DNA of 5,248 bases from positions 1 to 5,248 of the forward strand of contig JAIKYL010000193.1 of the NCBI GenBank assembly GCA_024683255.1, given 5' to 3'. The stretch is from Bacteroidales bacterium (lineage in GTDB: Bacteria > Bacteroidota > Bacteroidia > Bacteroidales > UBA932). Numbering within the stretch: position 1 is the first letter of the stretch; every line of letters begins with the position of its first letter. A program made the translations under genes and the position numbers. Below the pieces are notes generated by a model. That model made no database searches and was not told the DNA's origin. It saw only the letters and a list, made by a program, of their open reading frames with translations. Below, one piece after another: positions 1 to 5,248 of this stretch.

Positions 1-38
1 TGGGAGAGGTCCCGGCATCGGCCGAGCCACCTCTCCCA
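1..38. repeat. Hairpin at the left edge of the window
   Basis: A perfect 10-bp inverted repeat, TGGGAGAGGT at 1-10 and ACCTCTCCCA at 29-38, encloses an 18-nt loop. The loop holds a second small stem, CGGC (13-16) with GCCG (21-24). No T-run follows on the + strand, so it is not a plain intrinsic terminator for + strand transcription. A terminator for a gene to the left, or one member of an intergenic repeat family cut by the edge, are both possible. Bases 39-73 hold nothing I can name. Confidence 0.6.
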
Positions 39-73
39 AAAGTCGGCGTAGCACAGAATGAAGATGGGCATTA

Positions 74-104
74 TTTCATATCTCCAAAGATTTTTTTATC
101 TTTG
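74..104 (+). promoter_or_regulatory. Bacteroidetes-type promoter for the atp operon
   Basis: TATCTTTG at 97-104 is a perfect match to the Bacteroidetes sigma-ABfr -7 consensus TAnnTTTG. TTTC at 74-77 matches three of the four bases of the -33 box TTTG, with exactly 19 nt between the boxes, the usual spacing. Transcription would start around 110-112, leaving a short AT-rich leader of about 15 nt before the atpD start at 127. No strong Shine-Dalgarno sequence is visible there, which is common in this phylum. The -7 box also forms the right arm of a small inverted repeat (85-91 with 98-104). The match is by eye; the start site is inferred. Confidence 0.7.
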
Positions 105-114
105 TAGTTACTGA

Positions 115-1647
<1,533 letters not shown>

Positions 1648-1702
1648 GAGATGGCCGGTCGGGGCCGGCCATGACGTCATACCCGGCTTGACCGGGTATC
1701 TC
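1648..1702. repeat. 55-bp double-hairpin (BIME-like) element, copy 1
   Basis: GAG (1648-1650) and CTC (1700-1702) bracket two hairpins joined by the palindrome GACGTC (1673-1678). The first stem is ATGGCCGG (1651-1658) with CCGGCCAT (1665-1672), with a 6-nt loop. The second is ATACCCGG (1679-1686) with CCGGGTAT (1692-1699), with a 5-nt loop CTTGA. The two halves are inverted versions of one another, like paired REP units. It begins on the base after the atpD stop and ends 11 nt before atpC. A second copy with the same layout lies after atpB. It has no T-tract, so read-through is expected. Confidence 0.85.
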
Positions 1703-1704
1703 AA

Positions 1705-1710
1705 AGGAAA
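1705..1710 (+). promoter_or_regulatory. Possible ribosome binding site of atpC
   Basis: AGGAAA lies in the 11-nt gap between the repeat element and the atpC ATG at 1714. It is the best Shine-Dalgarno-like match at any gene start here, about five bases upstream of the start codon. It sits immediately 3' of the second hairpin of the repeat, so folding of the element would not hide it. The match is modest and Bacteroidetes often do without one. Confidence 0.4.
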
Positions 1711-1713
1711 ACG

Positions 1714-1959
1714 ATGAATAGAATTGCATTACATATCCTTAGTCCGGAAGGGACGCTGGTGGATGCACAGGTGGAGCTGGTGAGCCTGCCCGGCATTGTG
1801 AGTCCGTTCACTGTGCTGCCCGGCCATGCGGCGCTGGTAACAGCCCTGGCGGCGGGTAACATCCGCTATGTGGAAGACGGCGCGGAAAAGCGCCTGGCCA
1901 TCCGCGAAGGCTTTGTGGTAGTGAAGGACGATGAAGTAAATGTGTGCGTGGAGGTATGA
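1714..1959 (+). CDS. atpC: F1Fo ATP synthase subunit epsilon (short form)
   Basis: Epsilon sits on the central stalk with gamma and couples the rotor to the c-ring. The protein has 81 aa and consists only of the N-terminal beta-sandwich domain: MNRIALHILSPEGTLVDA, then PGIVSPFTVLPGHAALVTAL, which matches the family pattern around PGxxGxFxVLPGHxPL. The usual ending helical hairpin, which makes many bacterial epsilons 130-140 aa and can inhibit ATP hydrolysis, is absent. The stop is natural and in step with the next gene, and short epsilons are normal in Bacteroidetes, so this is not a truncation. The ATG follows an AGGAAA motif. The TGA stop overlaps the likely atpB start as ATGA, which suggests coupled translation. 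Confidence 0.95.
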   Translation: MNRIALHILSPEGTLVDAQVELVSLPGIVSPFTVLPGHAALVTALAAGNIRYVEDGAEKRLAIREGFVVVKDDEVNVCVEV

Positions 1960-3137
1960 TCCTGACGCTGCTCATATCACTGTTACTACTTCAAGTTGCC
2001 GAAGGAGAGACGTTCTCCTCCGCGAAATATTATGCCGATGCTACGGAGAACGTGTCTCCTTCGGCCGGCTCCGACGCTTCCGTCATGCCCGGCCCCATCA
2101 CTGTCGCTTCTTCGGAGGGACAAGCCGCCCTGCAGGGCGGCCGGCCGGAGGCCGCGGGGGATAGTAGGGGGCAAAGCCCCCTCAGAGACGAACGTGCGGA
2201 GGATGGTGGGGCTGCCATTAATGTCTCCGAAATAATATTTGAGCATATTGGCGACGAGTACGAGTGGCACATTACGGAATGGAAGGGGAAATCCGTTGCC
2301 ATTCCGCTGCCTTGCATTGTCATTGACAAGGGCGTACATGTCTTTACCGCACATCATGCGGCCGAGAACGGCTATACCTTCAATGAAAACGGCAAACTGA
2401 TCAATGCCGATACGGGGAAGCGTCCGCTGGACCTTTCCATCACCAAAAATGTGCTATCCGTGATGATGAGCAGCCTTCTGCTCCTCATTGTGGTGCTGCT
2501 TACAGCCCGCTGGTATAAGAAGCACGATGCCATGAAGGAGGCGCCCACCGGCCTGGCCAACGCAGTAGAGTCCCTGGTCCGGATGGTGGACGAGATGGCC
2601 TATGAGAATATCGGCGAGAAGGATTATCGCAAATACAGTCCTTACCTTTGCATGGCCTTCCTGTGGATACTCCTTAACAATTTCATGGGTATCATCCCCT
2701 TCTTCCCGGGAGGGGCCAACCTTACCGGCAACATTGCCATTACGCTGGTGCTGGCCCTCTGCACCTTTTTTACCGTGAACCTTACCGGATCCAAGCATTA
2801 TTACAAGGAAATGCTCTGGAATCCGGATTCGCCCGTTTTCATGCGGCCGGTGATGGCTATAATCGAGGTTTTCAGCGCCCTCATGAAACCGGTATCCCTT
2901 ACGGTCCGACTCTTTGCCAACATGCTGGCCGGCCACATCATGATCCTTTGCATGGTGTGCGTCATTTTCATCATGGCCAAATACGGTCCGCTCTTAAGCG
3001 GCGGCATGACGGTGGTGAGCGTGCTCTTCGGGGTGTTCCTGGACGCCCTGGAGTGTCTGGTGGCCTTTATCCAGGCTTATGTGTTTACCATGCTCTCAAG
3101 CATTTATATAGGATTAGCAAGATCACACGGAGAATGA
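1956..3137 (+). CDS. atpB: F1Fo ATP synthase subunit a (with in-frame repeat insertion)
   Basis: Subunit a forms the proton half-channels beside the c-ring in the inner membrane. From the ATG at 1956 it has 393 aa. A signal-peptide-like segment (MILTLLISLLLLQVA, 1-15) is followed by about 70 low-complexity residues encoded by palindromic DNA. The conserved Bacteroidetes extracytoplasmic domain then starts near residue 88 (VSEIIFEHIGDEYEWHIT). Membrane segments follow at about 166-183, 231-250, 258-277 and two C-terminal spans. The essential arginine is R318 in VRLFANMLAGH; Q373 lies in AFIQAYVF. H327 and E366 occupy the positions of E. coli E219 and H245, the swapped pair also seen in mitochondria. 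Start choice: ATG 1956 overlaps the atpC stop (ATGA). A GTG at 1944 would add MRGG, giving the signal peptide a positive charge and 397 aa, so the start is not settled. Confidence 0.93.
   Translation: MILTLLISLLLLQVAEGETFSSAKYYADATENVSPSAGSDASVMPGPITVASSEGQAALQGGRPEAAGDSRGQSPLRDERAEDGGAAINVSEIIFEHIGDEYEWHITEWKGKSVAIPLPCIVIDKGVHVFTAHHAAENGYTFNENGKLINADTGKRPLDLSITKNVLSVMMSSLLLLIVVLLTARWYKKHDAMKEAPTGLANAVESLVRMVDEMAYENIGEKDYRKYSPYLCMAFLWILLNNFMGIIPFFPGGANLTGNIAITLVLALCTFFTVNLTGSKHYYKEMLWNPDSPVFMRPVMAIIEVFSALMKPVSLTVRLFANMLAGHIMILCMVCVIFIMAKYGPLLSGGMTVVSVLFGVFLDALECLVAFIQAYVFTMLSSIYIGLARSHGE
1998..2065. repeat. 21-bp inverted repeat inside atpB
   Basis: Arms at 1998-2018 and 2045-2065 are reverse complements with one mismatch (G2009 against G2054), around a 26-nt AT-richer loop. 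The arms start GCCGAAGGAG and end CTCCTTCGGC. Each arm is also partly self-complementary (GGAGA with TCTCC), so each can form its own small hairpin. The whole repeat is translated as part of atpB: the left arm encodes AEGETFS, right at the expected signal peptide cleavage region. Confidence 0.85.
2124..2141. repeat. 18-bp perfect palindrome inside atpB
   Basis: GCCGCCCTG at 2124-2132 is followed directly by its exact reverse complement CAGGGCGGC at 2133-2141. A further GC stem overlaps it: GCGGCC (2137-2142) with GGCCGC (2150-2155). It is read in the atpB frame as part of a low-complexity tail (AALQGGRPEAAG) that resembles nothing in the conserved a subunit domain. Confidence 0.75.
2166..2182. 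repeat. GC-rich hairpin inside atpB
   Basis: AGGGGGC (2166-2172) pairs with GCCCCCT (2176-2182) around the loop AAA, a 7-bp stem. No T-run follows, so it is not a terminator. It is the last clear palindrome of the cluster that starts at 1998; the conserved atpB coding sequence resumes at about 2217. Confidence 0.7.
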
Positions 3138-3190
3138 GATGCCCGGTCATGGCCGGGCATGACGTCATGGCCGACCTGATCGGCCATCTC
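3136..3190. repeat. 55-bp double-hairpin (BIME-like) element, copy 2
   Basis: This has the same layout and length as the element after atpD. GAG (3136-3138) and CTC (3188-3190) bracket two hairpins around GACGTC (3161-3166). The first stem is ATGCCCGG (3139-3146) with CCGGGCAT (3153-3160), loop TCATGG. The second is ATGGCCGA (3167-3174) with TCGGCCAT (3180-3187), loop CCTGA. Stem bases differ from copy 1 but every change is matched on the other side. Its first two bases are the last two of the atpB stop codon TGA. Confidence 0.85.
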
Positions 3191-3219
3191 AAAAGAAACA
3201 ACTTTAAAATTTTGATATT
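3191..3219 (+). promoter_or_regulatory. AT-rich translation leader of atpE
   Basis: This 29-nt stretch of almost only A and T (with few G or C) lies between the repeat element and the atpE start, in contrast to the GC-rich genes on both sides. It has no Shine-Dalgarno sequence. In Bacteroidetes, unstructured A/T-rich leaders favour initiation, which would suit a subunit needed in many copies. AAATTTTG at 3207-3214 resembles a -7 box but lacks the TA and is too close to the start, so I do not call a promoter. Confidence 0.4.
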
Positions 3220-3477
3220 ATGATTCTTTCTGCAATTTTACTTCAAGCTGCCGCGGGTGTGGCCCTCAGCAAGGCGGGTGCCGCCGTGGCCGCTGCCATC
3301 GCAGCCATCGCCGCAGCCATCGGTATCGGCAAAATCGGCAAATCCACCATGGAATCCATTGCCCGCCAGCCGGAAAGCGCCGGTAACCTCCGTACGGCCA
3401 TGATCATCGCCGCCGGTATGATTGAAGGCGCCGCCCTGTTCGCCATCATCATCTGCTTCTTAACTCTGGTGTTATAA
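3220..3477 (+). CDS. atpE: F1Fo ATP synthase subunit c
   Basis: This is the proteolipid that forms the rotating membrane ring. It has 85 aa in two hydrophobic helices joined by a polar loop. Helix 1 (about 10-40) holds an alanine-rich run and the packing motif AIGIGKIG. The loop has ARQPE (48-52). Helix 2 (about 58-83) holds the ion-binding carboxylate E69, exactly 20 residues after R49, as D61 is after R41 in E. coli. The residues after E69 are Gly-Ala, and position 36, matching the sodium-ligand glutamine of Ilyobacter, is Ile, so proton rather than sodium coupling is expected. The N-terminus ILSAILLQAAAG is short and needs no cleavage. It stands apart from atpB and atpF by non-coding gaps with hairpins, which may allow expression above its neighbours. 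Confidence 0.96.
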   Translation: MILSAILLQAAAGVALSKAGAAVAAAIAAIAAAIGIGKIGKSTMESIARQPESAGNLRTAMIIAAGMIEGAALFAIIICFLTLVL

Positions 3478-3484
3478 GCACTGT

Positions 3485-3547
3485 CGTTGCCTCGAAGTAC
3501 CTTATAAGTCCCTCCCCCGAGGGGAGGGGTTTCGGGTGGGGGCAACG
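3485..3547. repeat. Nested hairpin in the atpE-atpF gap
   Basis: CGTTGCC (3485-3491) pairs with GGCAACG (3541-3547) as an outer 7-bp stem. Inside, CCCTCCCC (3510-3517) pairs with GGGGAGGG (3521-3528) around the loop CGA, a very stable 8-bp stem, followed by a G-rich stretch (TTTCGGGTGGGGG). There is no T-run after the stem, so intrinsic termination is unlikely. It may be a dispersed intergenic repeat, and could protect the 3' end of an atpE message or slow read-through into atpF; that role is inferred. Confidence 0.7.
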
Positions 3548-3580
3548 TAGAATAAAAACTGTTTATAAAAACTTGTTTTT
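3548..3580 (+). promoter_or_regulatory. AT-rich translation leader of atpF
   Basis: These 33 nt are almost all A and T and end directly at the atpF ATG (3581). ATAAAAAC (3565-3572) can pair with GTTTTTAT (3575-3582), which reaches into the start codon, a weak AT stem. No Shine-Dalgarno sequence or convincing promoter is visible. The pattern matches the leaders of atpD and atpE. Confidence 0.35.
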
Positions 3581-4087
3581 ATGAATCTCGTTACGCCAGA
3601 TTTCGGCCTCCTCTTTTGGATGGTCATTATCTTCGGCATTGTGTTTTTCCTGCTGGCCAAGTTCGGGTTCCCCATCATCACGGACAGCCTGCACAGCCGC
3701 AAAGCCAAGATCCAGAAGTCTCTTGACGACGCTCAGGAGATAGAGACCCGCATGGCCTCCTGGAAGGTGGAGCAGGCCCAGATGATGGAGGACGTGCGCA
3801 GGCAGCAGAGCGCCATCCTGAAGGAGGCGGCGGAGACCAAAAACCGCATCGTGGCCGATGCCAAGACGCAGGCCAAGACGGAGGCCGACAAGATGATTGC
3901 CGATGCAAAGCTCCAGATTGCGGCCGAGAAGGAAAGCGCTCTCCGGGACGTCCGGAAAGAGATTGCCCTCCTGAGCGTGGAGGTGGCGGAGAAGGTGCTC
4001 CGGGAGGAGCTGTCCGACGAAAACAAGCAAAAGGCCTTTATCGACGCCCTGGTGGATGAGGCTGGGAAAGCAGAAATGAGGTCATGA
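3581..4087 (+). CDS. atpF: F1Fo ATP synthase subunit b
   Basis: Subunit b forms the peripheral stalk that holds the catalytic head still against rotor torque. It has 168 aa, close to the usual 155-170. A single N-terminal membrane helix spans about residues 9-27 (GLLFWMVIIFGIVFFLLAK). It is followed by the family's typical polar start (FGFPIITDSLHSRKAKIQKSLDDA) and a long charged, alanine-rich helix rich in K, E and Q (about 40-150) that forms the parallel coiled coil. The C-terminus (about 140-168) would meet delta. Its ATG follows an AT-rich leader, and its stop TGA overlaps the atpH start as ATGA, so b and delta, which bind each other, are likely translated together. No defects were seen. 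Confidence 0.95.
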   Translation: MNLVTPDFGLLFWMVIIFGIVFFLLAKFGFPIITDSLHSRKAKIQKSLDDAQEIETRMASWKVEQAQMMEDVRRQQSAILKEAAETKNRIVADAKTQAKTEADKMIADAKLQIAAEKESALRDVRKEIALLSVEVAEKVLREELSDENKQKAFIDALVDEAGKAEMRS

Positions 4088-4644
4088 ACCGAAGCATCAT
4101 AGTCACGCGGTATGCCCGCTCGCTGGTGAAACTGGTCCAGGAAACGGGTCAGGGAAGCACCGTGTGCTCCCAGGCGGAGTCGCTGGTAAAGTCCCTCCAT
4201 GAAGTTTCCGAACTACAGCGGATGATTAAGGCGGCCGATGACGTGGTGCCTCCCTCCCAAAAGACAGAATTGATGCAGAAAGCGCTTGGAGGCGAGATGG
4301 CTCCGGACTTGAAAGAGTTCCTTTCCCTCCTGAACCGGAACGGCCGGATGGAGATGGTGGAAGATATCCTTCGGGACTTCGTGGATTTGTACCGCCGCAG
4401 TGTGGGCATCCGGAAGGCACATCTTACCACCGTTACGGAGCCTTCGGAACACTTGCTGGAGCGCCTGAAAGCCCTGGTGAAGAAAAAGACCGGGGACGAT
4501 GTAATTATTGAAGTGGACGTGGATCCGTCCCTTATCGGCGGCTTTGTCTTTGACATTGACGATTATCTCCTGGACGCCAGCATCAAACGCCAGCTGGACA
4601 GGATCCGGGAACAATTTGTGGAACGTAACAGAAGAATAATCTAA
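4084..4644 (+). CDS. atpH: F1Fo ATP synthase subunit delta
   Basis: Delta (OSCP in mitochondria) sits on top of the F1 head and joins it to the b stalk. It has 186 aa, the usual size. The N-terminal helical domain opens with IIVTRYARSLVKLVQETG, matching the family's typical RYAxAL start. The C-terminal domain has the family signature VDPSLIGGF (146-154), followed by DIDDYLLDASIKRQLDRIREQF, which fits the usual GGFxxxxxDxxxDxSxxxxL pattern. Translation starts inside the end of atpF (ATGA) and the TAA stop shares its last base with the atpA ATG (TAATG). No strong Shine-Dalgarno sequence is present, so coupling to atpF is the likely mode of initiation. Confidence 0.95.
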   Translation: MNRSIIVTRYARSLVKLVQETGQGSTVCSQAESLVKSLHEVSELQRMIKAADDVVPPSQKTELMQKALGGEMAPDLKEFLSLLNRNGRMEMVEDILRDFVDLYRRSVGIRKAHLTTVTEPSEHLLERLKALVKKKTGDDVIIEVDVDPSLIGGFVFDIDDYLLDASIKRQLDRIREQFVERNRRII

Positions 4645-5248
4645 TGGCAACGAACCTTAAACCCAGCGAAGTGAGCGACATCCTGCTCATGCAACTCCGG
4701 GATATGAAGAACGATCTCCAGTTCGAGGAGATCGGCAAGGTCCTGCAGGTGAGCGACGGTGTGGTCCGCATTTACGGACTGGACCATGCCGAAGCCGGTG
4801 AACTGCTGGACTGCGGCAACGGTGTGATGGGCGTGGTGATGAACCTGGAGACGGACAATGTGGGCGCCGTGCTCATGGGCCCCACGGACCAGGTGAAAGA
4901 AGGCATGGTGGTTCGGCGTACCGGCCGGATTGCTTCCATCGGGGTGAACGACAAAATGCTGGGACGCGTGGTGGACCCGCTGGGGAATCCGCTGGACGGT
5001 CTGGGCCCCATCGACGGGGACAAGGTGGAGATGCCGCTGGAGCGCAAGGCTCCGGGCGTCATTTTCCGTGAACCGGTGAGCCAGCCGCTGCAGACGGGCC
5101 TGAAGGCCATTGACGCCATGATTCCCATCGGCCGGGGACAGCGCGAGCTCATCATCGGAGACCGTCAGACCGGTAAGACGGCCATTGCCATAGATACCAT
5201 CATCAACCAGCGGTCGGGTTATCTTTCCGGAGACCCGGTGTACTGCAT
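4644..5248 (+). CDS. atpA: F1Fo ATP synthase subunit alpha (partial, 3' end missing)
   Basis: Alpha alternates with beta in the F1 head and carries the non-catalytic nucleotide sites. Only the first 201 codons of about 520-530 are in the window; the gene runs off the right edge. The N-terminus (MATNLKPSEVSDILLMQL) binds delta. The beta-barrel domain includes EEIGKVLQVSDGVVRIYGL and the segment VNDKMLGRVVDPLGNPLDG. The nucleotide domain begins with IGRGQRELIIGD, and the Walker A loop GDRQTGKT is at residues 172-179, three residues offset from E. coli. The ATG overlaps the atpH stop (TAATG). The arginine finger and C-terminal domain lie beyond the window, and gamma (atpG) probably follows. Confidence 0.97.
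   Translation, partial: MATNLKPSEVSDILLMQLRDMKNDLQFEEIGKVLQVSDGVVRIYGLDHAEAGELLDCGNGVMGVVMNLETDNVGAVLMGPTDQVKEGMVVRRTGRIASIGVNDKMLGRVVDPLGNPLDGLGPIDGDKVEMPLERKAPGVIFREPVSQPLQTGLKAIDAMIPIGRGQRELIIGDRQTGKTAIAIDTIINQRSGYLSGDPVYC

Noticed and set aside
1714..1959. atpC as a truncated pseudogene
   Set aside because: The 81-residue form ends cleanly after the beta-sandwich domain and its stop overlaps the atpB start. Short epsilons are normal in this phylum.
1986..2357. Minus-strand open frames (1986-2357 and 2030-2329) and plus-strand frames across the atpB insert
   Set aside because: Several frames are open here because the insert is GC-rich and poor in stops. None has a recognisable product or its own start signals; the atpB frame explains the region.
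1648..3190. CRISPR array or mobile element ends
   Set aside because: The two repeats are 1.4 kb apart with genes between them, have no regular spacers, and no transposase or cas gene is present in the window.
3424..3430. Sodium-coupled c subunit
   Set aside because: Around E69 the usual sodium ligands are missing: Gly-Ala follows in place of Ser/Thr, and helix 1 has Ile at the glutamine position.
3510..3530. Intrinsic terminator after atpE
   Set aside because: The stem is strong but is followed by TTTCGGG and not a T-run, and the operon clearly continues into atpF, atpH and atpA.
4772..5155. Minus-strand open frame opposite atpA
   Set aside because: It is antisense to the conserved alpha subunit, with a low-complexity Ser/Pro/Arg-rich translation typical of a shadow.

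Overview
The window carries most of a bacterial F1Fo ATP synthase operon on the + strand, in the order beta, epsilon, a, c, b, delta, alpha (atpD-atpC-atpB-atpE-atpF-atpH-atpA). The last gene is cut by the right edge. This order, with the beta/epsilon pair leading, is typical of Bacteroidetes. Other pointers agree: a perfect TAnnTTTG-type -7 box before atpD, a 27-residue insert in the beta subunit, a very short epsilon subunit, and an a subunit with a signal peptide and long N-terminal extracytoplasmic region. The GC-rich coding sequence with AT-rich leaders suggests a higher-GC member of the Bacteroidales; the genus cannot be read from this window.

Layout: 1-126 is a non-coding leader with a hairpin at the left edge and a Bacteroidetes-type promoter. 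atpD (127-1647) is followed at once by a 55-bp double-hairpin repeat, then atpC (1714-1959). atpB (1956-3137) overlaps the atpC stop and carries a palindrome-rich stretch (about 1998-2215) read in frame just after its signal peptide. A second 55-bp double-hairpin repeat follows atpB, then atpE (3220-3477), a GC-rich hairpin gap of about 100 bp, atpF (3581-4087), atpH (4084-4644) and atpA (from 4644). Three junctions are overlaps that suggest translational coupling: atpC/atpB and atpF/atpH (ATGA) and atpH/atpA (TAATG).

Together the genes build one machine. Subunits a, b and c form the membrane proton channel, c-ring and stator stalk. Alpha and beta form the catalytic head, delta ties the stator to the head, and epsilon sits on the central rotor. 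The gamma subunit (atpG) is not in the window and probably lies just downstream. The c subunit carries a proton-type binding site (Glu69 without the usual sodium ligands).

The enzyme itself is ordinary. The parts worth a second look are the repeats: two intergenic elements of identical length whose stems differ but keep pairing, and the translated palindromic insertion in atpB, which shares a 14-base fragment with that family. I found no new defence, mobile or biosynthetic system.
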